From: Stercorarius parasiticus
Lineage: Eukaryota > Chordata > Aves > Charadriiformes > Stercorariidae
Direction of reading: 5' to 3'
Length of the DNA stretch: 64,000 nt
Assembly (NCBI GenBank): GCA_013396915.1
Contig: VWZL01002036.1
Span: 395,051 to 459,050, forward strand
The position numbers were made by a program, and so were the translations under genes. The notes under the pieces were generated by a model. That model was not told the DNA's origin. It ran no database searches and was given only the letters and a program-made list of their open reading frames with translations. Numbering within the stretch: position 1 is the stretch's first letter; each line of letters starts with the position of its first letter. Positions 13,901 to 28,900 of the stretch are shown here, one piece after another.

Positions 13901-16900
13901 TGACTAAATCCTTGTGTTTGGACACATTTAGCTATGTATTGGCTCAGAGAGGAGACCGGCACAGTGGATCTCCATCTTGTTGCCTCGGAAGTGTTTCAGC
14001 TCCACATCACTCCCATTGGGAGACTGAAATGATATTGCCAGAGTGATGCAAGAGTCACCAGGGCTTTTATTGGGTTAAGAGTCAGGAAATTTTGCCTGAT
14101 AATGCCGAGGCATGCAAAACTGCTATGGCACCTCTAACCCAGCGCAGTGGTTCTTGTAAAGACAGAAACACAAAAAGTTTGAAAGTCTGGTTTTCACACG
14201 TTTTTGAATCCTATTAAAAATACCCCTGCGATCACAAATAAGGAAACAGAATTTTAAGTTATTATTTCACACACCTCCAAAGAAGGGGGGGGGGAGGGGA
14301 AGCAGGAAAAAAAAAAAGGTACTTCTCCAGCCTAAGAATATTAGGATATTTTACCTTCTGAATATTATAAGTTCATCAAAAAAGAGTTGAAAATGAGAAT
14401 ACAAAATAAAAGAAGAGGTAAGTCACAAGAATATTTTAATATTGAAAGCCTTTGGCAATCAACTTATGATGTAGGTAGCCACTTGCTTCCCAGTATTATT
14501 TATATAACATTTCTATTTCTCATTCGCTGTCTACTGAACTCACAAAGAAGGGCAGTTACTTGCAGAACAGTAACTTAATTTAAAGCCTTTGTGGAAGCTT
14601 GTATGTACAGCTTATAAAGTAAATTACCATGAAGTGTGCTCAAAAAATGACCAGTTGCTACTTTTAGGGGCAGAAGCATGTCTTCTGGTGTTTGTCATAA
14701 TGACTATGGCTAAACAGAAGGTGTGTGAAGTGATACTAAAAAAAAGACCCAGAGCTTCTTTTAAGCTCATGTTAGAAGAGTAGTCACAGACAAATTTTGG
14801 TAGCAATGCTACCATAAAACCTTGGATTAATCCTGTATTTAGCCAAAAGTTAAAGTGATTATCAGTGCTTATGTTATGCTAGTTTCAAGTCTGAATAGAA
14901 CTGAACTACCAGCCTTTTTCTAAGGCTTCAGATGCAATTGGTATCCAGCACGTCGGACACGTTCTGTGACTTCAATTCTACAGCATCTCGGAGACTATCT
15001 GTGTTACAGTTTCCTTAACTCTCTCTAGAGGGATAAAACAATTGCAAAGAAACTACCACAATTTTTCTAGTCTTTCCATTACATTCATTTGCTTTTTGTG
15101 TTTTTACGACATTTGTATCTCCTTACATGGAGCTACCTTCAATGTTTTTAAGTTTAAAATATTTTTCCCAGACAAAAGGCATCCAACAAACAAAGGACTG
15201 TCCTTAAATCTGGAAAATGCATCTTATTAAAGTAAATATATTGTTGTTGAATTTGGCGATACCCATATTATCTTAGCTGGTGATCTGTTTAAGACATTTA
15301 TTCAGATGGCATGTAAAAATGTACAACATGAAAAAAGATACTAATTCACGATATTTGTTAACAGATCAAATTTTAAATAAAAGTATATAATTCAAACTTG
15401 AGATACTTTCAACTGTAAGAACAGATTTACAGTTGTTAACTTATTTGGAGCACAAACTAGATAAAATTCTTCCCAACCTTCTTGCAACTTTATGACTGCT
15501 TGGCTAAGACTACTAAACAAAACTGACTAACTGCAGTAAAGAAAACTCACTGTTTGCGTATATTTGCTCTACTTTGAGCCTAAACTGAAACATTAATGGT
15601 ATATGTAACACTCATTCTCTTCAAAAATTTTGGACAATTATTTTTGAAATGTGAATTTAGCACTCTTTGGGGAAAAAAAAAAAACAAACTGAAAATCCTA
15701 AAATTTCAGGTCCTTTATTTCTATCCACAATAGGGACATCACAGGTAAGGAGCCATATAAAATTTTCAATATTCTCTTCTTGATGCAACATAAGCATGAA
15801 ATTAAGAAATGGATCAATATGGTGAGTCTACTTAGTTGCTTCTTCACTAGATAACTAACCAAAGTTACTAATAAAGATGCTGAATAGGGCAATATTTTTC
15901 TTATACCGGTTTGCTAGGAATTAGATGGACACCTAATAAAATTTCACGTGGATTACTGAACAGCCTTAAACACTACTAGTTACCTTTTGACAGATTTCCC
16001 AGATATGCCACATCAATGAGACAGTTCATAGACAAGTTTGCTCTTCAGGAATTAAGTGCTGATAAGAAGCAGATGTCCCATTTAATTTAAGAAAGTGCAA
16101 TTTTGCTCACTCAATGGCAAATTCACAGACATGCCTAGAGGAAAACATGGGGAATGGGAGCTAAACAATCCTGTAGATTCAATAAAAAAAGACAGCAAAG
16201 AAGAGGTTCTTATGGCTGCCAAACTGGCAAGCAAGTTGAAGAAAATTAATAATAAAAACCAGTAACAAAATCAAGCTGCATTTACATTTGCAGTTATTCC
16301 CTTTCTGCCTCCTGCTCCTGATTTCCTAATAGGACATCTTATTCCCCACCAACACCATTCAAGAGACCTTCCTGGCCGCCAATTCAGGGACAGGATCTGT
16401 ACTGCAGCTAAAGCACTACACTTCAGCTTGCTTTGTCTTTTTTTAACATATATTTGTGAAAGCTTTCAACTTAGCATCTTTAGAAACAGGCTGTTTGTAA
16501 GCCAAAACTTATTTTAGGGAAAATTACTGACGTGCATGGGAATCTCTACCTGAGCACTGTACTCCAAAACGAACACAAAATTCCTTCTTTTTTAAGCAGA
16601 GAAGTGGAAGCAGGACCCACTGACATCTCCTAGAGGGCCATTTTTGTAAGGACTTGTTGGAGACACTCCCATCATCTTTACAGTACAAAGGATCTTTCTT
16701 TTAGAGAGAGAGAGAGAGAGAGAACATGCAGAAGAAGAGAAAAGAAATTTTTAAATAAATTAGTGGAAGGAATATCTCAAAGATACTGATAGGAAACAAC
16801 AAGAAATAACAGCCCCCAGAATGAGAGGCTGGTCAGGTAATTGTGGTGTGCTCCCATCAAGAGGAGGAGAAACTCTGGGAGAAGGCTGAAAGTGGCAGCT

Positions 16901-19900
16901 ACAGCCGGTTCTCTTTGACTGAACTGTAGAAAATGATGCCGGAAGGGTTACTGTAACTGAACTCAGAAAAAGCTGTTGTTTACTGGACAGTTACTCAATT
17001 ACCAGTTCTGAACTACAGGCAAGCAGCCTGGACCACTGTAGCATGTATTTTTCACAAACACATACCGTTTCTGTTCACATTGTAAGACAAAAATGTAACC
17101 TCATTTAAAACAGAGTCGTTAAAATAGTGGAATTCCTTTATAAAATATTAATTTGATAATCTTGAAGGCTATTAGCAATCCCAAAAATGGAGCCATTCAA
17201 AGTACTGGGCCTCAAGATCAGAGATACATGGTAAGAAAATTATGTAGGAATTAAAAAAAAACCCTAAACCTAACAAGTGTAAGTAATCTAAGACAATAAT
17301 GCAACATAAAAATCTGCCACTTAAGTTCATACATACAGAATTCTAGCAAGATGTTACCTAATTTAGCCCCTCTCCAATTAACCACTTTAGAAAAGTGTAC
17401 GTGTAAACTTTTTTATATGACAGTCTAACAGACTTCAGTAATCCTAGTATTCGTATTAGAATGATATGGAAAGATAAGCATTACTTGAAACTCTAAAGCA
17501 GTGAGAAAGCTATCCATAATTCTAGCCCTAGATCTGTTATCTGTTGGGTACAGTCCTTCAGCCACTGGCTTCTTCAGAGAAAAAACAATCAATGCAAAAC
17601 AAGGATGCATTTATTCTAAGCACTGACAATAAATACTTGATGGCTCACGTCGTGAAGAAAGCGATGCATTCTTTCCATTATTTCACTAAACACGTAGATA
17701 GGCCAGAAAACTGCCAGGACTCCTGAGTATGTGATTAATTTCTGGTTTCCTCTTGCTGTGTCTTAGAAAACGATCCAAGAGAATGTTGAAAGCAGCTGTA
17801 AACTCAACACTAAAATATGGCCAGAAGAAAAATTAAATTTACTTAGTATATCTAAAGCAGGTCTTGTAGCATTCTTTGCACTGATCCTCATATATGTGGT
17901 GGAGAAAATACTCAAATTCAAATACTTGATGTAGTAAAAAAACATAACGGACAAAGCAAACAGTCTATTTTAAAATATCAATGTGTTTCCAGATTATTTT
18001 AAAAGTGAATATACAGTCACCTGAAGAAAAGCATGATGCCTCAACTAGCTCCTCATGACCTGGGCCCTTGCCAAAGTAATTCTCTTATCCTAATCTGGTT
18101 TAATTATTTAACTGCATATAAAATCTATTAACCACAGCCCCAAGGTGCCACCAGAATTTCTTTAATAAGTATTGGCTGAGATATTGTCCTTTTGGAGAGT
18201 ATTTTTGAGGAATCCATTAAGTAGCATATCATCCTGCATGTTCAAGTTCCACAGTTCGAGATAGAAAGATACTTTTTATAACTGGAGAGTGAAAACAGGC
18301 AAGAAAATGGACAGGCCAAAGCAGCTGGAAGAAACTTTACATTCATTCAGTAAAAATGCTTTAGCATAGGTAAATTCCAACAGAAAACACGTGTGCTTCT
18401 GCACTAGTTTGAACTTAGGATAGTTCCCTAAATATATGGAGACGAAGGAAGTGATTCTTTCTAAATCAAAAGAAAAGATGATACAGATGCATGTATCATC
18501 AACATATTGAAGAAACTGCATGCCTGTTTGTCTCTCAGTCGTCTTTGACAGCTATACAATAAGAACTTAAGGACCCTGAGCACTTTGTAATACCAGAATT
18601 AAGAATCACTTATGGAGAAATGGATCACCACTCCTTGGGAACTCTCCTTGTCAGAGGAGAGAGCCTAAACGCTGGTAGAGTGCTATAGCAGAGGGACGCT
18701 TAGGTAATTCCTTGCACCTCTAGGTAACAGAAAAGGCTGTCACTATCACCTAGTGGAGAACGAACAAGCGCATCAGACTCCAGTCCACTGCCAAGAGGAC
18801 ACTGGTGGCCAAAACTGATGTTATTACAATTCCACATCCTGCTCTGAAACCTGTCTTCCATCCAGCACATAATACATAAAATACTACTGGTGTAGGCCTG
18901 CCATTACTGTCTCAGTATCTTTCTTAGAAAAGTGGATTTACAGACAAGGCATGAAATAAAATATCAATATTGTCAACTTCTATTTTTTTTCAACGGTATT
19001 AATGTACTGCTTTTAAATCGCCAGAAAACTGATGTGCCTAATACTGCAAAAGCACACAAACTAGCCCCTACAGTAATGAGCCAAACATAGAAACATATTT
19101 ATATCTCTTCCCCAACTTTATAAACATGTAAAATTAATTTATTCACTAAAATCCAAAATGAATCCTCTGTTCATTTATAGTATTTAGTTTAAAAAAAAAA
19201 AAATCGGTAGCAGTAATAACCGAGGACAGATCTTACGCACTTTACAAATGTTAAATTTAGCTTCAAAACACATTGCCTTCTGTGAGTTACAAACAGCATG
19301 GGGTAAAATTTTCTAACTATTCCGTTTCAGTGAGACTTGGTGCTTGAATCACTTTCAAAACCAGAATTTCATTCTTTCTGAAAGCCTCATCTGTAATTTC
19401 TGTTCTCATACTGTGAAAACAGATCCATCCGCCAAGTCATCTTAGTAGTAACCACAGTCTTTACTTGATACTGAAACTGCAAGTTCTGAGACAAGAGCAG
19501 CAGACTTAACCAGAAAAGAGGACAAGCATCCTTCTGAAGTGCTTAAATTACATACAAGACATCTCACATAGACCCTGCTAGAAAGACCAGTTAAGTAACT
19601 TGCATCATTATTGCCACACCTCTGCGTATTTTGGCTGGTGAACAATAAACAGTACCCTTCAACAGAAAATTGCTTAGACTGATGTCATAACTTGCCATAA
19701 CACATCTCTTAAGTAACTGGAACACTTCCATCATAAACTTATTTTAGAAACACTTCAACCCACAATAAAGGTTGTGGCCATCATAAAAAAACATGAGAGT
19801 ATACTAGTAAATTCTGATAAGAAAAAAACTAATATGTTTACTTCAGTTTGCATGCAGAGGCATTCAAAATTCATACCCTCTCACCCTTCAACACTAAGTA

Positions 19901-22900
19901 ATGTTATACAGTGATTTCTGTAAAAGGTAGAACACTGAGAAGGCTCATTTTCTTATCTCACTTCACCTGCTCAAATATATTTCTCCAGGTAAGGAACACT
20001 ACTGAGAGAAAACTGAAATTGGAGAGCAATCATACCTTTATATGCTCCAAAACGGCTGTTGCAACGTTTGTATGAAGATCAATGAGCCTCTTCTTTTCCA
20101 GAAGTTCTGGAAGAGAGCTGAAGAGATTAAATACAAACTAACCTGCTGAGTTGCACAATTAGTTGAATTGTATTGTATACAGTCAGTACAAAAAATGTAT
20201 AGAATAACGGAAGAGTTCGGGTTGGAAGGGACCTTTAAAGGCTATTAAAATCTAAAATTATAGAATACAGTAGAACTGGAACTAAAAAATGACAAAGTAT
20301 AGACGTAATGATTCTCATAAAAGAAGGATGTTATCCACATGTAATGTAGTAAAACAGGCTTTTATACCTTGACTAGCAAAATATACACATCATGTGGGTA
20401 ATTTAATATTCCTATTAAAAGCTTGTGATCAACAGCAGATATATGCCTTGCTTACCTAAACAAATAATCTACTAGAATTATGGTTTACATAATCAACATT
20501 TAGTTCACGTCTGATACATATAAAAGTGCCAATATCTGCCAAATAATAGTATCTGTCAAGTAGTATCAAATAACATCAAGTAATTATCAAATAATATTTA
20601 ATAATAATAATTATTATTATTAGTAGTAGTATCTGTCAAGGAAACACAGAACCTCTCTCTGTATGTCCTGGAATTTGTCACAGGTGCTTCTGCATAGAAC
20701 ACAATTCTCTGTGCAGGATTCATGATTGAAATCTTTTGTGAAATTGGAAACAGAGTGGTTAAGTTTACTTTGTAGAAAATTTGTTACTTGAGGTGTTGTG
20801 ATTTACATGATTTTTCACTGCTGGCACTTGGGCATCACATGCATAGAAGACTGCTTGGGGTCTATACACTGTCACATCCAAAACCATCCTGGACAGTCAG
20901 TGTCTTACTCAGTTTAATAATAAGCAGATGAGAAGGCACTTAATGACACTGACTGCATGTCCTGAAGAACCATGAGGTTAAGTGACCATACCTTCTTTCC
21001 TCCTTTAAGCAATTATAAAATCATGTTATCTAAGCTGATTGGCCATTAATGACCTTAGAGCTGGAAGGTGATTAGTACTGCCTTTGTAAAAGACTGCATT
21101 TTAAAAAAAGAAAGGGAAAAAAAAGACAGGAGATCCTCTATGTTAGAACCTCTGGTTTTTAATGACTAATAGATATTCCAAAGTTGTCTAGAAATTGTAA
21201 AGCCTAAGAAAACTAAGGGTGTGTTCTTCCTGCCAGCAGATGATGGACAGCAAAACAGCAAAGCCTAGTTTAATTCTTCCAGCAGAAAGACTAAATGGAA
21301 GATCTTAACGGTATTTCGACTTCTCAGCATCATCCTAAACATTAAAGCTGAAACATTGCAATAGGAGAGTTTACGGTGTTATATACTTTTCTGAAGGGGG
21401 ACAAGATTTTTCTTAATAATGCCAGATTACAGAAAACAGTCACATAGAGGCTAACTGAACAGTAAACTTTCTGATGAAGCTTTAGTCATGTGATTTTATT
21501 TTTTTTGCTATCAGTTTAAAGCTTTTGATGCTTGCCACTTTCAGACCTTGTTGCCTGAGAATTCCTGAGAAGTATAAAACTATAAAACTTTACAGGGGGA
21601 GCTTGGAAACATCTGCTTGCTTTTTTGAAACTGTCTGATCCATCGCACATTCTTTGTAATTCCAATCAAATTCTAACTAGGGCATAGCACACAAAACAAC
21701 TTTTCAAACTCACAAAGAGACAACTACCTAATGCAGTTGCATGCTGGATTTCACAGGAGACAGCATATCACCCCATCTATCCTTAGAATAATTATCATTC
21801 CTTCTTCTTGCTCATCGGGTCTTAGCGAAAGACAGCAAACTGAGCATCTTCCTTCTCCAAGGCATCAGTGGAATGAAAAGTGGATTTATAATAAGCAGCA
21901 AGTCTAAACCTCAGACTTTCAGTGTCATCCATGGTGGGCAGGTCTCCAAAAGCAGGAGAGTAAATTTCCCATGTAGAGTTCTTAATGACTATGATCTTGC
22001 CAACAGATGTTACACTAACTACATTAATCAAAATGTAAATAATTACACACTGTGCAAAGCAAGCAGACGCTTCAGGAAGTGGATTTCACTACATTTTTTT
22101 AAGGAAAGAATGCAGAGGTACGTAGTTGGGTTTTTCTGGTGGAAGACTGTAAGCAAATCTATGATGCGCTTAGGTTATTCAGCTTTGCTGAGCAGACACT
22201 CCAAAGCCATGTGTAAAGGGCTCACACGCACACACTGTGGAAGCTACACGTGCAAATACTTGTCTAGGACATTGCATTAAACTTTACCAGAATTATAAAG
22301 CATTTAAACTCCATTATTGAGCTGAATAGGCTACTTTTAAAGCTATTTATTTCAAAGAATATTAAAAGTGAAATGACAGAAAGCATTAGAAATGGTTCCA
22401 AATTAAACAAACAATAACGCATTGTTGATGACTTACCTGACAGCTGAAGTTAGCTTAGCTGTATTATCAGAAAGCATACTTATTGCTCCTTCATCCTCCC
22501 CTTCTATACCCTGGGTTTTGGAGAAGGGTTTGGAAAGAGGAATCAAAATAGTCATAATAAATACAAAAATCACACATGCAAATACAGTCAGTACATTTAG
22601 AACCTATTTTCTCATAATGGTATTAACATCTGGATTGTGTTTTACAGTTATTATGGAAGTTACATAAACGTAACACAAACACATGAAATTGAACCTTCTC
22701 ATGAAATATGGTACTTCTAGTCCTAGTTTTAAGATTATATTATGCCTAAAATTCATCACGTGCTGATATGTGGGGTGACAGAGTGGGCTAAGCACCTCTA
22801 CAAGTCCTATTAACACTTTACATAAAGCACATATAGTTAATAAAACTTACCATGATACTTTTAAGTCTTTTGACTTCATCTTCTTGGGCTCTGTAGGATT

Positions 22901-25900
22901 CCAGTTCTTGCTGAACAGACTCAGCTACCTCTGGAAAAGGACTAATGCAACACTCGGCATTAGGCTCAGTTAAATCAACAAACTGAAACACTACAACCAG
23001 ACAGGTTGCGTGATCAAGATGATCACAAAAACGTTTTCAGAAATATCAATACACAAATGATGCACCAGTATCAAATCAGTGAAAACAATGACATCTTCCT
23101 GTAGGTTTACTTTAGCTTTCTAAGCTATATTCACTGCTTTCAATATTTTTATATAATTTTGGTAAGAATAATTTTGTGCTCTGTAACAAAAAGCTAACAT
23201 ACAATTAATACAGACAATGAACATTGACAATGATCATTCCTTAAAAAAAAAAAAAACCACAAACACAGCTTCAAAGATATTTTCAAAGAAGCTTAAAAAT
23301 AGAACTACAGCAATATGAATACCTAGAATTTATATTGACTAAATTAATATAAACTCAGTACCTATACAACTTACCTGCCTTTATGCTTTTGCCAGAATTT
23401 ATCAGATGCAGTTAAATCATAGGACTTCTTATTTTTTTTCTTAGGTCTAGCACCTGCTGGGGAACTTTCCGTTCCTGTTGATTCTTCCAAGTTAACTCTA
23501 TTCAAATGGAAATCCTAAAAAAAGAGGAATCTTATGTAAATGTTTGACAGTTTTTAATTATTTAATTTGTCTTTTACACTCAACCAATTCTCTTTTAACA
23601 CAACTATTTATTAGAATTTCCTAAGAAGGCAGGAGACAGTTTACTAACTAACTAGATAATAACATCAGCAATGTAAGAAATCCAGAATTACTCACACTTA
23701 TTGAAAAAACATCAAACAAAGCAACAAATGTTAAGCAAAGATCTCTCTCACACGCAAGCAGTCTTCTGACACTGAACTCTGAACATTGTTTTCTGTACGG
23801 AAAATAAAATATTTAGCAATAACTGAGATCTAACAACTGACCAAAACTTTACAGTAACAAAAGCTCCTGTGTTGCAGACAAAAAAGGTTTCTAAGGCCGA
23901 ATTTCACTTACAAAGCTATAGCAAATGTATCAAAGCTGCAAAGAAGCTCATGACATCAGCAACAGGAATATCCACTGTGAGGACTTTTTAGCTACACCTT
24001 CACAGCTTTTTCCCTATTTTTTTAAATGCTAGTGAAATCGTGAGTGCATGATAAAGCAACAGTTTGCACCAAAGCTGCTATTTTCTTCTTCCACAGATCC
24101 ATGAACCTAGAAACCACATCTTTTTGCTGGATGACACAGTTATGCTCACATAGTGTGCCAGCACACTGTGCCCTGTACATCTTCTGGTTCTTTCACCTGT
24201 TTTTTTGCCAAGGACATCTCTGTATTTTCTGCAGCATACATATGCCCTCTGGTTTTCAATAAAAATTAACAAGTATGCCACTTGCTGATTTTATTCTAAC
24301 CCTTTCAAGAACAGTTACAATTTCAAAGGAGCTCTTTGCTTGGCAAATCATGATAAAGAGACTCAAATCTTTAAATATACAGAATCTGCCACAAATCTTT
24401 TAGAACAAATTTTTTTTCCCCAGAAATAAAACTCCACTTTATTATGTTCATTACAGTATACAGAACTAGATCACTAAGTGAAATTGTCAAATAAGATTTT
24501 TAAATTTTAGTTTAAATTTTAAATTTAAGTTTTCCCTTGGCAGAGTTCACACTTAAAAATGAAATACTATAAATGATCCATGCCAAAATAGAAATAAAAC
24601 CAAGCAGCTACTGAAAGAAAGCACACGCAGTCAATGAGCACAAACCTCATCTTATAAGATGTTTAATGTTTCAACAAAAAAAAGAGTATTTTTCACGTGC
24701 ACGTGTTCAATAAAAACTTAAAGGAAAAATCATCTGACTGCAAATTCAGCTGTAATTTTAATGGAGATCTATATTTTGTCTCAATTTAACTCCCAAGTGA
24801 CCTGAGTTTCCAAGTTAGTTTTGGCATTTACATGGAGTTTTGCCAAAACGACTCCTATTGACTAGCTTCCTCTTTTCACTTCCCCATTTTGTCTTTATAA
24901 GGCTTTCTATCCATGCCTCCCATTTTTCTGTATGCACTCCTGAACGGTTTTTTCATTCAGAAATGGGAATCTCTTCATACAAGTCTGTTTATGTGTAGAA
25001 ACACACCATTATAATCTAAATGGATGCAGCACACAACTTTGTGTCTGGGTTAACATTTAGTTGAACACCTCGCAGAATTCCTGGACTACTGTAACTGAGA
25101 GCTTAAATGGAAAACAATTTATTTGAAACTACAGTTTATATAATCATCACCTCGGTAACACTTTCATGTTATGATTTATGGCATTTTAAATGGCTACTGT
25201 GGTTATTTCACAAAATATTATGCTCGGTACATGAAGAACCTGGCATGCTTGCCTTTAAGGTGAGTAACTTAATTGGTTTTGAAATTAAAATTTTGCCCTT
25301 GACATGGAATCACAGGCCACTTGGTTACAATTTCACTAGACAAAGTCACAATCCTCTCAACCCAATCAAGAATCAGATGCAACATGCAACATTTAGCAAG
25401 TTGTTCCAGAGAAACTACTGAAGCCTGATGCACTACAAATACTCAAGGATCCTCAAATCATTCTTCTAGTGTTACTCTAAGACCCTTCCATATTTGTAGC
25501 ACCAGTTGTCCTCAGCTTCCACTACATCTTTGATCCCTCTGCATCTTGAGGCACCAAAGTCCTACCCCAACACATGCCTGAGGCCACCCGACACCACCTT
25601 CTCTACCTGACAGGTAACAAACTGAAGTAAGTGTAGACCTTGTGCAACAGTATTTACACCTGTAAAAATTCTAATGCGGATTTCCATCCCCTACTCTTTC
25701 ACTGATTTTCAAAAGAAATCTGTAGAAATTCAGTACTTCTATTTGCAAGTCTCTGGCCAGTTCAACAGTTATTGGAGAGTTATTGGAGAAAACACAGTGC
25801 AAACTGTGTTTTTTTCATATATGCCTTTCCAAAAGAAACCAGGCCAAAAATTATTTGTAAAAAGAACCCTTAAGTTTAAGAGAAAGGGACTTTTCATAAG

Positions 25901-28900
25901 GAATGAATTACATAAAACAGAATGTAAGTGTCCTAAAACATACCATTAGTGCTAAAATATTTTCATCATAAAAATGCAAGTTTCTGGACAACACTGTATG
26001 GATGACTATACAGTTCACAACCAACTTTGTATACAAACACATATGTGCATGTGCATATTTTATGCATTGCTCCAACAGTCTCAATAATAAAACCAAAATA
26101 TTCTCAAAGCTAGATATTGAAATGATTTTCATGACTAACTCTACAGTAGAAAAAAGCCTCCAGATAGTAATTATTCTTACTCATATTATCTTTTATTTAC
26201 TCTGTAACTATGTGCGAAATGCATAAATCTCAGGTAAATAGCATTTACTTTCATTCAAGTACATTTCTACCACTGCTTTTATAAAAATAAACTTGAGGAA
26301 ACACAAGTGGTTTAAGGCTATCTGAATTTCCAAAAAATTATTAAAAAAAAAAAAAATCTGATTCCTCACAGCAGGGTCATAGACCACTTGGTATCTCTAA
26401 TACTGAACACTTACACCACCTTGTGGAGAAAACAGAAATACATATTTTTAGAAATTCAAACATACTAAGAGCGGTTTAAAAACTCACTAAAAGCATTTAT
26501 TTTCCAAAACTTAATTGCACTTAACGGAGTTTGGAGTTTACATAACATACAAGATCATGAACTACTGAAGAAAACGCTACGATTGATGAATTACCTATCT
26601 TTTAATATCAAGATTTCAACTTTTTAACCATTTTAGAAGTTATTGCTAAACAAACTGTCTAGAGAAAATCTTCGAAGTTGTTTTTTACTGAACAACTTCC
26701 AAATAAAACAGACAAAACAGATTTTGGATTAAGAGAGAATCTGGTATTAAGTTTAATAACAAACTGAGAGAAAAAATAGTTTTGGTAACAAAATCAGATT
26801 TATTCTTACCAGAACATCATGCACTAAAGCTTGGTATGTCCAAGTATGATGTAGAGGAGTTGCTAAATCTATGTTTCTGTCAACAAGGACTAATAGGGGC
26901 CTTTGAAAGCTGAAAAAATGACACTGTATTAGTATTTCTTTAGACATGTTTAGAACACCCCAGTACCATCCTGAGTGATATCAGCCCCCTTCTACATCAT
27001 ATTTCACATTAAAAGCCAAACTGCCTACTACAGAGTTCCTCCAGCCTTCCTCAAAGCACCTGGGGCTAATCATTGCCAGAAATTCCATGAATCACTGTCT
27101 TAGTAATGATAAAAAGTTTATTTTATTTTGTACTAAGTGAAATTACCAACGCATAAATATTGAGCAAAAGTCAAAACACTAAACAGTAACCAGCCTTTTA
27201 GGTATTAACTAATACCTCTTCGCCCAGATACACATTTGAGTTCCAAACAACTGTTTCAGTGGGTAATGTTTGACCTTAATCCCCATTATGAACCTCAAAT
27301 ATAAAATAACTCTCTCAAGGGTTTTTAATTTCATTTTTCTCTTTGCTGGTATATGAAGTCCATAAAGAAAAAATGATGGACTTCTGAGATGCATTGTGGT
27401 AATTCCATCGACACTTAATTTTGCGGAAAAAGAATGCAGAGATGCCTAAATGTCTTGGTTTATGGCTACATGAAAACCTTATAGTGAAGATAGGAAGGCT
27501 GTTAATTGACAGAACATTATTGCAACCATTTCCCTTAAGCACATTAACCCTACAGTAAATGTGATGGCTAAATTATAGCATATTTGAACAGAGTAAATGC
27601 ATGTTAATTCCATGCTCTGGATTTCCCTGCAGTAAGTATTTTCATGTAGATATGTAATCTCAAGAGCCTTAGTAACCCGATTCTGAAAACCAAACTAAAG
27701 ATCTGAAGCCATTTAACTGGTTAAAGGCTCCCATGTTTCCCTTTCCTTGAATTTTGATTTTCTGAGGGTAATGATGCTATACTACCAGGAAAACAAGCGA
27801 CCCCTCTGGAGGACAAACAGTGGTTACAGTTCAGTTCCCAGGAAAATGAGGGAACTGGTATTTCACAGCTATTCTCTCTCCTAATACCTTTCAATCTCAT
27901 TCCATTTTTCCACCCTTGATGTTTTTTCTGTCTTTTATCCAAGTTCTACTCTTGAGATAAAAATATGATGACTATTTTACATCCAGTTAGGAGATCATAA
28001 CTATTTCCTTCAGCTACAGTCTTCCCAATACATCTCATCTTTTCATGTACAGTATAAACTCCTGTAATACACTTTCCTAAGGCAGCCTGGCTACCTCAGG
28101 GCAACAGTATACACAGGAGGCAAGCATCCACAATGTCTTTTCTCACCCCTCTTTCCCTTCAAAGGATTAATGGTCATGACTCAACAGTCCTTAACTATGT
28201 AATTATCCAAGTGGTAGTCCTTAAGCAGTCCTCCTCTGGTAGATACAGGGATCAGCTGAGAAACACTGGCTTCTGACATAACTACAACTGGTAACAGTCC
28301 TCCCAAGTGAAAAAAGGGTATTTCTTTCTTTTTAATGGACTAAAGTTTGCTAACAGATATGTTCAGACATCCAACTGTATATTGTGGTCCTGTAAACTGA
28401 GTGTAATTGCAGCAGCTTGGTTCTTGCTGGGTTTAGAGGTTGATCAAAATTACCCAGTTCGTTAAATAATTTTTGTCTCACTGTCCTAGGACTGCACGCT
28501 TATTAGCTATAAAAGTTTTCAAATGGGTTATGCTCCCTTAAGAGTATATAAATTTTTTAATATAGGATTTTGAACCACATTCTTGTAGATACAGTTTTCA
28601 GTACAGTGGTGACTTATCCTAATGAGATATTTCATACAACTGAAATATGAGAAATAAAAATACACAGTTACTACTAACACCATACCTGAACTGGCCAGCT
28701 CCAAGTGTATCACCTGTAAAAAGACTGTTTCTGGCATCTCTTAGATTCTCTCTGAGCTTCTTATCTAATTTCTGAGGGCGGGAAAAAACAAAACAGCTTT
28801 TAACAAACCAATGGTTTTCCTAAACTCTTTATATGATCAACATTTTAAGATTTATTGTGCTGTTTTGTAGTTTATAAATGTCTTAGCTGCAGAAAGCCTG

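Larger units (their letters stand above)
20118..22436 (-). other. SCFD1: SCFD1 intron 13
   Basis: Contains the CR1 scrap at 20198, a 24-bp AT palindrome at 20599-20622 and an unrecognised 135-codon plus-strand frame at 21873-22280. No other gene or RNA was recognised. Confidence 0.6.

Noticed and set aside
13613..13903. 96-codon plus-strand frame in SCFD1 intron 14
   Set aside because: No domain, no splice or promoter context; length is within chance for 64 kb of AT-rich DNA.
25107..25421. 104-codon plus-strand frame in SCFD1 intron 10
   Set aside because: Unrecognised sequence with no supporting context; treated as chance.
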